A DNA stretch of 64,000 nt, from positions 6,526,559 to 6,590,558 of the forward strand of contig SDUX01000004.1 of NCBI GenBank assembly GCA_008729055.1, given 5' to 3'. The number at the start of each line of letters is the position of its first letter. Within the stretch, counting starts at the first letter, position 1. The DNA is from Pyropia haitanensis. Its lineage: Eukaryota > Rhodophyta > Bangiophyceae > Bangiales > Bangiaceae. This document shows, in pieces, positions 1 through 11,547 of the stretch. The notes under the pieces were generated by a model. The model worked only from the letters and a program-made list of their open reading frames with translations. It had not been told where the DNA came from and made no database searches. Made by a program: the position numbers and the translations under genes.

Positions 1-420
1 CGGGGCTGCGGCGGCGCCACACCCGCCGGTGGCGACGACCGCCGCAGCGGCGGCGGCGACGGCGGCAGCGGCAGCGGCCCCGCGGGGGTGGGTCGAAGCG
101 GGGGGGGGGGGGGGGGGGGGCAAGACGACCCTGACGCTGTGCGCGAGCCCCTTGACCGCGCACGAGCCGGCGGCCGCGCGGGGCAGACGGCTGCGGGCCG
201 ACGTGCGTTGGCTTTTGGCCGGGCGTGGCCGCCACGGTGGGCCGCCCGCGCCGGCGGCGGCGGCGGCGCGACAGGCGCCGGCCGGGCGGCAGGGCGGGCC
301 AGCTTGGCTGCCGCCCCGATCCCGCCGCTCCCGCCGCCGCCGCGCGGGCCGTCGCCGACTGGGCGGGTGGGATGGGGGACACGCGGCGGCGGCGGGACAC
401 CAGACAGTGACTGCGGCGGG

Positions 421-479
421 CCGCCGCCGCCGTCGCCGCCGCCGCCGCCGCCGCCGCCGTTGCCGCCGCCGCCGCCGCC
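421..479. repeat. (CCG)n trinucleotide tract
   Basis: Nearly pure CCG/GCC trinucleotide repeat with two single-base interruptions. It translates to Pro or Arg tracts depending on frame. Confidence 0.9.
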
Positions 480-610
480 CCGCTCCGCTGCCCGCGGCGC
501 CGCGTCGCCGCGCGCACGCGGCGGCGGCGCACCTTTTCTTAGACGCCCCGCCCGGCCGTTGCACGGCCGCGTGACGCACACGGCCGGCCGCGCACGCCAG
601 GCCGACGGCG

Positions 611-612
<2 letters not shown>

Positions 613-673
<61 letters not shown>
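613..673. repeat. (GGC)n trinucleotide tract
   Basis: About twenty uninterrupted GGC units, followed at once by a C homopolymer. A typical microsatellite of this window. Confidence 0.95.
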
Positions 674-676
<3 letters not shown>

Positions 677-1990
677 CCCCCCCCCCGCCACTTTCCCTGT
701 CGTGGAGCCTCCCCGCGTGGCCGCGGGCCGGCAGCCACCCGCGTCGGCGCGCGGCAGCGGCGGGCGGGCCGCTGAGAGGAAAGGGCGGGTTGGCGGGTGG
801 GCGAGGCGGAGGGGTCAGCCGGCGCGCCGCGAGAAGGGGCCGACAGGGGCGCGCCTCTGCTAGCAAGGCGAGGGCTGGTCGGGGGTTGGCGCGTGGCCAA
901 CCTCCCGCGTCCCCCCCTCGTCCGCGTACCGCCATGCGCCGCGCCACCGCACGTGTGGTGGCGGGCGGGCGGGCTGGGCGAGTGGCTGCGGGCGCAGACT
1001 ATCAATTCAAGCCGTGGAGGGGGGCTGGCAGCTCCACGCGGCGCCACCGTGACGGCGGTGGGGGTGCGCGGAGGCGCCGCCGGCCGCGGCGGGGGCGGCG
1101 CAGTCGTCCGCCGGGGATACACGACTGGATTGGGCAGGCCTGTGCTTCGCTGCGCTATCGTTGCGTCGCGCCATTGCGGATCCGCACCAGCACACTCTGG
1201 GCATGCAGCTGAGGTCCTGTGGTTCGTGAAGCGCTTCTCGCTCGGGTTGAGACGTTCTGATTGGCCGCGCGTGGTAGTGTCACTCAGAATGTTGGATGAA
1301 GCGCAGACAAACGCTCAAACACTTCAGGGTGTGGTTCTTTAACCCAACTTTAGAATTGTGAGTCGTGCAGCAACAGAACGGCCTCCGCACCGGTGCCCAG
1401 CCCATGCACCCGTTCGATGCACAAGGACCCGTCCATTCTCTACAGGTTTTTCTTCTGGTTGGCGTGCGCTCCCGCCGTCGGCAAAAAACTCGCGTTGTTG
1501 CCACGGCTGTGACCGATGCCAGCGTCATCCCGCCCCTTCCCCGTCGCTCCCTCGTGCGAGCTGCCCTATCAAGCCGCCTCCCACCGGTCGTCCATTGGAC
1601 CAGGCGCGCGTCGGACGGCTAACTGCGTGTCTGTCGTGACCGCAACGACACCTCCAGTGTACGAGGCTTGAGGGGCGGCTGGGGAACCGGGTGGTACGGA
1701 GCTCGGGAAGGAGGAGCGCCACCACTCGAGTTTTCCTTGTAATTCGTCACGTGCAATGTCCGGGTACACCTGGATGCAATGCCGGAAGCACGCGACGAGG
1801 ATGGGCAGCAGCCTCTCAGGCAGAATATGGCCACGCTTCACCGTGCTTGCATGTTGTCGTACTTGTATTTCCTTACCTTTAGCCGCGGTACTTTCTGTAC
1901 CCGCCTATTCAGATTTCAAGAAGCGCTTTCAGTAGTAGCGCCAGCTCTGCCGTCCGTCGAGTCGCAGTCAGCCTCGGCGTGACGAATGTA

Positions 1991-2070
1991 GCTGCCGGCC
2001 ATCACGTCGATGCTGGCCGTGGTGTGGCTGCCGGCCATCACGTCGATGCTGGCCGTGGTGTGGCTGCCGG
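1991..2070. repeat. 36-bp direct tandem repeat
   Basis: The unit starting GCTGCCGGCCATCACGTCG occurs exactly twice in tandem (1991-2026 and 2027-2062) and is followed by a partial third copy. The 36-bp length keeps frame, but the short frame containing it (roughly 1979-2425, plus) runs into a poly-Pro tract and shows no domain. Confidence 0.9.
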
Positions 2071-2205
2071 CCGTGGAGTCACGACTCATGTGTACAAGAT
2101 GGCGACTGCTGCGTTTGTGGCGGCCTGTGCATCAAGCGGGCCTGTAGTCGGCACACCAGCGCACTGCCAAGCCGCTACCACCGCTATCGCCCCTGCCGCC
2201 GGCAG

Positions 2206-2266
<61 letters not shown>

Positions 2267-2275
2267 CCGCAGCCG
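2206..2275. repeat. (CCG)n trinucleotide tract
   Basis: CCG/GCC repeat with a few CCGTCG and CAG interruptions, like the tracts at 421 and 613. No gene is assigned. Confidence 0.9.
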
Positions 2276-3035
2276 CCGCTGCCGCCGCAGTTGAATCTGT
2301 CGCCGCCGCTGTTGCCGCCTTGGTCGCCACCTCCCCCCTCTCCCCAGGACGGTGATCCCACTGCTGATGAGCTGGCCACGTACAGGCGGTGTCCACCGTC
2401 AGCGAGGAGAGTCAGGACCCACTAGAGGATATCGCCAGGGAGCACCAGTCGCGCGGCCGTAGACGACGTCGGCACAGAGTACGCAACGGTGAGCGCCAAG
2501 GAGGAGGACTGCCATGAAGGGGTAACAGAGACAAGGGGGTGGGGGGGTTGGTTGCGCAGACTGACCGGCACAAGAGCTGAAGCCTCCCGATTTGCCGTGG
2601 ACGATCGCTTCGATCGATTATCGGGAACTGCCCCACAACACGCCGTCACAGTTCGAGTTGCACTGTGATCGGCGGCACTCAAGCAGCTGCTTTTTTTTCT
2701 GGCAGCAGCCACTTGTTCTGCATCCATTGGACCGCACAAAGCACGGACAGCGAGAGCCTGTCGTGCTATACGTCCGACGCGCTGCGTGCGCTGCCGTCGC
2801 CTCTGCCCGCCCGCACCGCACCTCCCACCCCGCGCGTCTCCCCTCTACAACGCTGCCTCTCGCTACACCTGCGACCTACTTTGGCCATGCACCTGCTCAC
2901 CCTCTGCCCTGCTGTCTGTTAGGCTTTTTTTCCCGGGTTGCAGCGTGCGGCGAGGCCTGCTTCTGGCTCCCCCCTCCCGGCCGCCCGGGTGCGCCCCACG
3001 TGCGCATGTTGCGGCGCTCCTCCTCGGCTTTGGCC

Positions 3036-4785
3036 ATGGGCTTGTGGGATAACCTCCCGTCGATGAACGGGAGCTCATCTTCCGCGACCACCACGACCAC
3101 CACGACCACCACCCTGCCGCCGTCGTCGGCGGCGGCGGCGCTCGCGGCGGGCGCGGCGTCCCTGCGGGCGGGCGGCGGGGGTGTCGGCGGCGGCGGCCAC
3201 ACGGGCCAGCCCGATGCGTTTTCCCAGTTTGCGGCGGGCGGCCAGACGGCGGCCGACGTGCTGGGCGCCCGCGCCGCTGAGGTGGGCGCCAACGTGAATG
3301 ACGCGTTCCGCGGCGGCTGGGCCGCCGTTGCTCGCATGGCGGGCGTGGACGACGGGGGGGCGCCGGCGGACGTGGAGGCGTGCGCCAACGGGGCCACAGG
3401 GCAGCAGTCGGTACAACAAGTGCGTTTTGGGCGTGGTGCGGTGGTGGCGCGAAGGTGAGGCGGGGAAGGCGCGGTCGGCTAGGGGTGGGAGGGTTGGGCA
3501 TTGTACTGGGCCGACCGTGCGCCCTGTCTGGCACAGGCCAGCGTTTTCCGTGTCCTATTGCTGCTGTACGGTACTTTGTATCGTATGTGCAGCTGTACGA
3601 CCGCCTCTGCGGGACGTAGTGTGGGTGTGGGTGCCCACGTGTCGATGGCCTGCTGACCACTCAGGTGTACGTGCGCGCTTGTGTTTTCTGTGCGTGTGTT
3701 CTTGTCTTGTGCCGCTGTGTGTGTTGCCTGTTTGGTCCTTTTGGCTCGGGCTGTGTACTGCTTCCGCATGGCTAGGAGATTGGGGACATGTTCAACCTGT
3801 CATGGGTGCAGCGCCTCACGCTGTTTGTCATGTGCTTCTCTGCCGGTGCCATGATGATTGGGCTGTCCTTTATGTTCTTGCCGATGATTTTGCTCAAGCC
3901 ACACAAGTTTGCGGCAGCGTTCACGGCTGGAAACCTGCTGGCCATCATGAGGTGCGTCCTGGTATTTCCGTATTGTTTGTTCTGCTTGCTGCTTTTGTTA
4001 TCAAGTGCCGACTCTGCACTGTCGCTGCGACGCCCTGAGACGAGCTTCGTTTCTTGGTCCTGACTGTTCTGTCGTGTTCCCCTTTTGTTCAGTGCCTCCG
4101 GTGTTGGTTGCAGCTCATCTGGTTCCTTCGCGCCTCCTTCGCGGGTGCTGCTGTGGGCCCTTGTCTCTGTGCTCATGCGGGCCACTCACGGTCTGGCCGC
4201 TGGTTGCTCCGCCACTGGCTGTTCTGCTTTCAACTTGTGAAACGTGACGTCCGAACGTCTTCCTGTCCCTGTCACCGCCGCTGCAGTACCTGGGTGATTG
4301 TTGGCCCGCGGGCGCAGCTCGCAAGCATGTTTCACCCCGCTCGTGCCACTGCTGCTGCAGCGTACCTGGGCTCCCTCATCTTTGCGCTCTTTGCGGCCTT
4401 TTTCGGCGGACGTCTACGCTATCCGCTGGTGCTGATCTCGCTAGTGGTGGAAGTGCTGGCCTGTACGTTTTTGGTGCTGCTTTGCCGTTGTGCTTTCTGT
4501 CGCTCTTGTCTGTTTACAGACGGGTTTTGCACCCGTTCGCTGCCCATGCTTGGTGTGATTCCCGACACCGTAGTGCGTACTCACCATCTGTTCGTGCCAC
4601 GCTTTTCTTGTCTTTGTTATTGTTGTTCATTGTGTGACCGGGTTGTGCGTTCTGTCCCTCTTACACCCCTCCTGTTCCTCTTTCGCTGTGCTGATTGTAC
4701 CACGTTCGCAGTGGTATGGTACAGCTTGAGCTATATCCCGTTCGGGAGGCAAGCCCTGTCTCGGCTCACGGGCATCTCTTGGTAA
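3036..4785 (+). CDS. SFT2-like vesicle transport membrane protein (4 exons)
   Basis: Exons 3036-3419, 3776-3951, 4287-4462 and 4712-4785 join in frame through GT-AG introns (5' sites GTGCGT, GTGCGT, GTACGT) to give about 269 residues. Exon 1 encodes a hydrophilic Ser/Thr/Ala/Gly-rich N-terminus. Exons 2-4 give four hydrophobic segments in the SFT2/GOT1 order: LSWVQRLTLFVMCFSAGA, then a TAGNLL motif, then VGPRAQLASMFHPAR before the third helix, then the signature VWYSLSYIPFGRQA near the C-terminus. Known family role: small four-helix Golgi membrane proteins that act in endosome-to-Golgi vesicle fusion. The start at 3036 has a GCCATGG context; an in-frame ATG at 3006 is the alternative. The hydrophilic N-terminus makes it longer than usual SFT2 proteins. 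The introns are rich in T and G, unlike the exons. Fold assignment is firm; cellular role is by homology. Confidence 0.9.
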
Positions 4786-7774
4786 CTGTTGCCGCTGCGC
4801 TTTGTTTTAGGAGCCGCCAGGGTATCATGGAGCGCACCACCTGCACAGTACAGACTTAATGGTGTGCTCCCCACGTAAATGCGTTGCCCTGTTGTTTCCC
4901 ACCCAGCCTGTGCACACACTTGTGGGCGGCTTGTGTCGAGCCCATGCTGAGCCTCTCTCCATCTGCCGGCTCTCTGGGAACGAGACGGTGCGGTCTCCTC
5001 CAACGTCAAATATCCCGCGTGCCTCTGCATACTGCTCTGCTGCACCGACAAGGGGGATTCACCTCATGGCCCCCGCTCGTTCACGGTGTGCCACCCCCCC
5101 CAGCATCGTCCCGTGGCCTCTGGACGAAGCTCCGTTGGGGTGAGCCGCGGCTCTCCCCGAGCTGGCTGCACCCTGCCTCCCCCAACGGCCGGCATTGTTG
5201 GCTGCGCTGGCTGCGGGGGCGCCCAATTGCAGCAACCCACCTGTGGACACGCCAGGGTTTTGAGTCGATGTCCGCCCCCCACCACGAACAAAGTCACCGC
5301 GAGGGCAGTCAGCGACGGATGACTGTACCACCAGGGGCGGGGGGCTGGTGCTTAAAAGTATTGGGAGGGGGACCATCCGCTGTTGGCTGCCTATCCACTG
5401 AGTCCCCGTGTATCGCCACTGACGCACGCCCGTGAGCTCCACCACTACCCGTCGGGCGGGCGTCGACACCGCGCACACAGCACACGCCGGGGCGAGCCAC
5501 AGCACCGAACGATGGCCCCTTCTTGACGCGTCCGTTGGTCAATGCATACCTCTTTAACGAGACAGCTGCGGGACCCATGGGCGGCACCAGTCGTTTGCCC
5601 CATGCTGCGGAGCCCGATTGACACCTCAGCAACGTCCAAGTGCCGTGTTTCCGACGGCGAGTGGCAAATCGGCACGTGGGTGCTTGTGGCTGCCGGACGA
5701 AGCTCGCCTAGAGCGGGGCGCCGACAGCCCACTAGCCTCTGAGTCGGGATGTCCTGACGTGTCCCCGCATGACACGGCGGGAGCTGCGACATGGCCAGCC
5801 CCGTGGAGACGAGAGAGACGGCGGGAACCCGCCACTGGCCGGGCCGCTTCACCCCGAGAAAGGCGCCGGCCATGCGGCACAGATTGAGGACGGATGACCA
5901 CGCGCGCAAGCAAGACACCCCACCATAGGTCTGGTCTGCGGGCGACACTGCCCGCAGAGTGGTCCACACCAGTTTCCAGTTTTCGTAGAGCGATCTGCTT
6001 GGCGGCCTGACCGGCCTGAAGGTGGAGGCTCCCTTCCAACTGATTAAACGGCCCCACTGCTTGCAACGTACGTCGGTCACCTGGTGGTGTGTCCTTGGCG
6101 AAGGCCACTTCCAGGAAGTTCGCAGTCCACACGATCCACGCCTGGCGCAGGGCGCGGCGTCAGACATTGACAGCGGACATGCCCCGCCGCGCTGGCTTGG
6201 ACAGGCACGAGGAAGTGTAGGCGGTGCGAGCACCTAACAAATGGCAGTGGCTGGTTGGTTGCCCTACTGCCCGAGAGGGTAGCGTACTGACCCTACCGCC
6301 TGTTGGCCTCCCAACGGTGCCTGCAAGGTAGCGCGTCTGCAACTCTCAATCCCTGCTGGGGAGAAGAGCCGCGGGGCCCCGCACGGTGGTGGGCTTTCGG
6401 CCGACTCGACTCAGGGCGCACCCCGTGTGGCCCGCTGAGAGTCTCGTGCCACCTTTCTAGACTGGTGTCCTCTGTGCACGTTCCCGCTTGAACACGCCGG
6501 ATGCCTGACGCACGAGGCGGGGCCGGTCTGGATTCTGCACGGCGGACTTTGAGTGGGCAAGCACCCGCGAGTCCGGGCGGCACGGTCATGTGCGGGATGG
6601 ACCGAATCCCGTTTGGGAGGGGCCCCTCCGCATCTACAAAGAGCGGGCACCGGGACATCTTGACCGGTAGAAGGGGGGCCGTTGCCGCTCGACCGAGGTT
6701 CTTCCCCCGTCAAGTCCGCCCATCCCGGGTGGCTGATCCCTCGTCGAGGCCGCTTTCTTGGCCCGTTGCTCACACAGATGTCCGACAGCTGGGCCGGCGG
6801 CGTGGCCGGTTCAGGCAGCTGTGGGGGCTCGCGGTCGTCTGCTGCCTGCTCCTTCCAGCCCGACCCCCCCACCCCCCCCCCCCCCCCCGCCCCAAGCGCT
6901 GTGGGAACTTGCATGCGAACACATCAGGCGCCACACCCGCGCTGCGAATCCTGCTACGAATGAGGGTGTGGGGGCGCCGACGGCGGCTGCGCGCCCCGTC
7001 GTTGGCAGAACGGCCACGAGGCCCACCCGCAATCTCGACTGGACACACAGGGGAGGGGGGGGGGAGCGGGTTGGCGGCCACTGCGACGCCAGGGAGGGGG
7101 AGGGGGGGGGGTGGGGACGAGCGCGCGCAAGGCCTGCACGAGGGTGCCCGCTCAAGGGGGGACGCGGCGCGTGCAGGGCAGGGGCGCGCGGGGGGGGGCT
7201 CGCGGCGGACTCGCGGCAGCCTGGCGGGCGGGCTCGCCTTCCCGCTGGGACTGGCGACTGTGTTTGCCCGCGGGGCGGCGGACCCGCTCACCGCCCCACC
7301 CGCCGCACCACCACGCCGCCGTACTCATCATATCTGGGCTTGGCAGGTGGTGGGACACGGCGCGAGGGGGGGGGGAGCGGGCGCGTTTGCGTGGAACGCG
7401 GGCGCGCCTCGACCTCGGGGGTCGCCCCGAGTAGCGCCGACCACCTCCTATGCGCGGCGGGGCGCCGGGCTCGTGCGCTGCGTGCCCGGCCGACCTGCGG
7501 GCCACCCGTCTACGCGCCCGCCAACACCTTTGTTCTCCTTTTTATTCGTGGCGTCGGACGCACCCGCGCTGGGGACTGCACCGACGGCGGGGCGGCGACC
7601 TCGCGTGGGGGGGGCGGCGAGGGGGGGGGGGCGCCTGCGCGGACGTTTGGGAGGTTGGGGCGCGGCGTTGCTGCTGCACAACGGCGACCGCCGTCGCACG
7701 CCAGGCTGCTTGCTCCATCGGGGGCAGGGGTGGACGTCGGCGCGCGTGCGCTGCGCACCGGGCTTGCGAGCACA
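4786..7774. other. Intergenic region of moderate GC, no supported gene
   Basis: Composition is less extreme than the flanks. Both strands carry overlapping open frames (for example minus 5626-6132 and minus 5445-6233) with varied amino-acid use but no domain I recognise and no clear splice structure. These may be decayed repeats or an unrecognised gene. A C homopolymer lies at about 6865-6890. No RNA gene is visible. Confidence 0.4.
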
Positions 7775-7807
7775 GGGGCGGGGCGGGGGGGTGGCGCCTC
7801 TATATCT
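7775..7807 (+). promoter_or_regulatory. Candidate core promoter of first zinc-finger gene
   Basis: A GC-box-like GGGGCGGGGCGGGG stretch is followed by TATATCT at 7801-7807, about 275 bp before the start codon at 8081. In such GC-rich DNA a TATA-like string stands out, but there is no transcript evidence. The paralogous gene at 28.3 kb also has a TATA-like string upstream. Confidence 0.3.
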
Positions 7808-8080
7808 GGGGCGCCCGCACCCGGATGGGTGGCGACTCACCGGCCCGCCGCGTGCCCGCCGTGACGGCGCGTGCGTGACAACGACGGCCGACGTCCGCCA
7901 CTCCCAACCTCGGGCGTCTGCTTCCCCACCGCCTCTGCCCTACTCGCTCTACGCACCCGCGGGCGGCGGTTACCCCCTGTTGACGGCGGCCTCCCCGGGC
8001 GCTCCTCCCCACCGCCGCGGCGGCGTCTGGGGTGAGGCTGCCCCACGCTCTTGTGGGGAGCATCGTGGCGGGCGGCCGTC

Positions 8081-8663
8081 ATGGACCAGCAGCCGTCCCG
8101 GGTACGCTGGGGCACCGTCTGCCCCGTGTGTCACCGGTCTTTTTCGCACATGGGCGAGCGGTACGTTTGCAACGTCGACTGGGGGGGGGGCGGGTGTGCG
8201 CGCCTCTTGTTGTGTGTGCGGTGGCGCGCGGGTGCGGGGTTGTTCCGCTCTCTTGGCTCCTCGCCCGCTGTGACGGCCCGCCCCTGCTTGTGTCGGTGCT
8301 GACTCGGCAGCCCCTGCGCGTCGCGCTGCCGTCTGCATGCCTGTTCCGCGGTTGCCGCCCGTCGCCGCCTCTCCAATCCCCGCCCGCGGACTGTCCCCGC
8401 TCCCCGCTGTCGCGGACGTGGCCGCGGGCGCCCCCGCCGGCCGGCCCCCCGTGGCCGCCGCCCCGCCCGGCCATCCGCCCCACAGGGACGCCCACGTGCG
8501 GGCGGTACACGCGGCGCAGCTGCCCTACCAGTGCGCCTACTGCACCGTGTCGTTCCACCACGCCGACACCCTCGAGCGCCACGAGCGGTGGCACCGGCTG
8601 CGGGGGCGCTCGCAGAGCGAGGAGGGGGAGGACACGGACGCGTCGCCGCAGACCAAGGAGTAG
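8081..8663 (+). CDS. Small two-finger C2H2 zinc-finger protein (2 exons)
   Basis: Exons 8081-8160 and 8486-8663 join in frame (phase 2; GTACGT donor, CCACAG acceptor) to give about 85 residues. The splice rebuilds finger 1: CPVC, 12 residues, then H-x4-H (HVRAVH). Finger 2 is CAYC, 12 residues, then H-x3-H with the run LERHERWH. A short hydrophilic acidic tail follows. Correct zinc spacing across the splice supports the model. C2H2 fingers bind DNA or RNA; the target is unknown. It closely resembles the gene at 28275-28830 in finger spacing, the LERHERWHRL sequence, intron position and phase, so the two are paralogs. The start ATG matches the N-terminal length of the paralog. An upstream non-coding exon is possible. 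The intron has a G10 run 20 nt after the donor. Confidence 0.85.
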
Positions 8664-10335
8664 GCGGCGGTCGTCTCGCCGACACGGCGGCGGCGGCGGC
8701 GGGCGCACGACGTGGCGCGGCTGCGTGCTGCCGGCGACGGCGACGGTGGCGGCGGGGGCGGCCGCCCCCGGCCGGCGGCAACGCCGGTGCCATTGTCCCT
8801 GCGGCGGCCCGCGCAGACGCGACGGGTGCGCGGCGGCGGGACCAGGGCAAGCGGTGGGGGGGGCCAAGACGACGGGAGAGGTTTCGGGATTGGCGGCGGC
8901 GGCTACGACTGCGTTGTGCTGGTGGGGGGGGTGACTCGAGACGCCGCCGCGCTCTGCACTGCGTGCCATGACGGTGGGGGGGGCGCGCCCGGCGGCCCTG
9001 TGTGTATAAATGGGGCGCCGCCTTCCTCCTTGCGTTGCGCTGCTTGCACTCGTCTCCACAGTGGTGGTTGGGTGGACCGGTCGCTGGTCGACGGACCTGC
9101 CTGTACCCGACAGCCGCGAGGCCCGCCCCCACCAGCCCAGTGCGCAAGAAGAACGGGGGAGGGGTTCAAGAGGGCGCTGCCTCCGTGCGGTTCCGAGTGC
9201 GTGTCGTTCCGCCCCCCCCCCTTTGACTTGTCTCGTGGAGCAGCGCCGCCCACCACTCTCATGCGTCCCGCGTTTCCTGGGCGCCACGCCCCCCTTTCCA
9301 TAGTGGCCATCCGCGCCGTCCCCCTGACACCTGCCTGCATGGCTGCCTGTCCCATCGCTCTCCCGCCCCCGCGGGGTAGCACACATGGCCTGGAGACGAG
9401 CGTCGTGCGGCTGGGGAACGTCAAGTCCGCTTGTCGGGACGTGCGGGGAGCCCACCCGCGGGGGCTCGGAAGGACAGCCGACCCCAGCAAGACCGCGCAT
9501 GACCCGTGTCGTGCCACCGCGTCGTGGGGAAACAACGACCGACCGCGCCGCGGCGGTCCACCGCCGCCCGCGTGGTCGCAGGCGGCCACTTGCTGCTCCC
9601 CCTCGGCGGGCTGTCCGCCCGCTGCTCGTCCGCACGCCGCCCGCCACACGGCGTCGGCCGCCGCCCCCAGCCGAGCCGCCCGCCCGCCGGCCGTGCCGCC
9701 CGCCACCCGACGGCCGCCGCGCCACCACGGGGCGCGCAAGGCCAGCAGCAACGGTCGGCCGCCGCGCGTGGCAACAACCGCCGTGGCACGTGCCGGGAGG
9801 AGCGCCTGGCTGTGGCCGTTGGGGGGTCTCCCGTCCCGGCCGTCCCGGCGGGCTCGTCGCGCCACCCACGGCGGGGGCCGACCGCCGGTGGCGCTCCCCC
9901 CTCCAACAGGCTCCGCCACCCCACTCTGCTTGGTCTCGTACCAGGCGGTGAGGGAGGGAGGGCCGCCAAAGGCCAAGCGCCGGCGCGCGGCTCAAGTGCC
10001 TGGCGACGGCGCGGGGTTGCCCCCCCACCATCCACGTCAGTGGAGCAGGGGGGGAACGTCGCGGGGGGGGGGGGGGAGGGCACAGCCATACGCCACCAGG
10101 GACAGGGGCGCACGACCCCTCGACGGGAGCCGACGGCGCAACCCCACACCCGTGGCGCCGCCGCGGCATCCACCCGCCCCCCCACCCACGACCGGCAGTC
10201 ACCACGGCGGCGCGCCGCACCGCCCACGCGCGGCGGCGCCCCCTCCCCCCCCAAACCTCGTGCGCCGCTCCCCCCCCCCCCCCCCTCGCGCCGCACCGCA
10301 TGGCACCGCAACCCCCCCCCATCGGCCGCTCGCCA
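8664..10335. other. Intergenic region, no supported gene
   Basis: GC-rich DNA with long overlapping frames on both strands, dominated by Pro/Arg/Gly. From about 10.0 kb it becomes a series of C homopolymers. A TATAAAT string at 9004-9010 overlaps an ATG whose short frame begins with a hydrophobic stretch; I do not consider this enough for a gene. The 3' end of the minus-strand gene that follows may extend into this interval. Confidence 0.4.
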
Positions 10336-10498
10336 TCAGCAACCACCCCCCCCCCCCCCCCCCACCCCCCCCACGCGGCACCCCCCCCCGCGTGCCCGTC
10401 GTGGGCGCCCCCCCCCCCCCCCCCCCCACCCCCCCCGGGCACCCTCCGCCGCCGCCTCGAGCGCCGCGTACACAGCGCCCGCGTGGGGCCACGGGACG

Positions 10499-10533
<35 letters not shown>

Positions 10534-11515
10534 AACACCCACTGCTTGGGCGCCCCCCCCCCCGGCGCCCCCCCCACCGACACCCGCCGCCGCCCGCACA
10601 CCGCCAACGGCGGCGGCGCGTGCGTGACGGCCACGTCGCCCCGCGCGACGAGCGCGCCGAGCGCGGCCCAGACGCGCCGGCAGATGCGCGAGCGGTCCGC
10701 CGCGGTGGCGGGCGGCACAAAGAGCACCCACGCCACGTCGGCGGTGCGCCACGCAACGCCGGCCGGGCCGTCGGCGAGCGCCGCCCAGACGGCGGCCTGC
10801 AGCGCCGCGGCGGGGAGGGCGCCACCCGCCGCGGCGCCAGGGCGCGCCCGCCGCGGGGGGGGGGGGGCGTGGCCGCCGCCGCCGCCGCCGCGGCGGCCGC
10901 GTCGGCAAACGACCGCGCCGTGTGGCGGCGGTGGTGGGGGAAGAGGCGCGCGGTGGCAACGGCGTAGACCGTGTCGACGGGGAGGGTGGGGCGGCGGCGG
11001 CGGCGGCGGCGCGGCCGCGCCGCCTGGGGGGGGGGGGGGGGGGGCACCGCCGTCGGCGGTTAACGGGGGGGGGGAGCACGGGGGGGTTGGCAGCACCGAC
11101 GACGCGGCCGAGGCGCTCCCAGACGCCAACGCGGCCGCGTCGCTGTCGTAGCCCGACGCGGCCGCGTCGCTGTCGTACCCCGACGCGGCCGCGTCGCTGT
11201 CGTAGCCCGACGCGGCCGCGTCGCTCTCGTACCCCGACGCGGCCGCGTCGCTGTCGTACCCCGACGCGGCCGCGTCGCTGTCGTACCCCGACGCGGCCGT
11301 TGCCGCCCGGGGGGCGACCTCCGCCGCCGCCGCCGCCGCCCGCGCCGCCGCGCCCCTACCCGCCGCCGCCACCGGGCTACCCCGCAGCACGAGCGCCTGC
11401 AGCGGCGGCAGCACCGCCGCGGCGGCCGCGGCGGCAGTGACGGCGGCGCCAGCGGCCGCCGCGGTGGGGCGCACCGCCGACCGGCGGGCGCGCCGGGACG
11501 GTACGCCCGCGCCGC

Positions 11516-11547
<32 letters not shown>

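Larger units (their letters stand above)
1..2900. other. Left-edge GC-rich low-complexity region, no supported gene
   Basis: Long open frames run through the first 1.2 kb on the plus strand, but they are Ala/Arg/Pro/Gly tracts made by GGC/CCG repeats and contain no recognisable domain. From about 1.2 to 2.1 kb the composition is more balanced and no frame longer than about 90 codons looks protein-like. From 2.2 kb another GCC tract begins. The 3' end of a gene entering from the left cannot be excluded. I see no RNA gene here. Confidence 0.5.

Noticed and set aside
88..220. P-loop-like string (GGGGGGKTTLTL) at the left edge
   Set aside because: The glycines come from a G20 homopolymer and the following sequence shows no Walker B or family context. 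Chance similarity is likely, though a truncated ATPase cannot be fully excluded.
5445..6233. 262-codon minus-strand frame in the 5-6 kb region
   Set aside because: Overlaps equally long frames on the same and opposite strands, has no recognised domain, and shows no GC3 pattern that favours it.
9004..9303. TATAAAT followed at once by a short frame with a signal-peptide-like start
   Set aside because: A TATA box cannot overlap its own start codon, the frame is under 100 codons, and the downstream part is Arg/Pro shadow sequence.
11131..11300. CRISPR-like regular array
   Set aside because: Units are contiguous with no unique spacers, lie in frame in a protein, and the DNA is eukaryotic.
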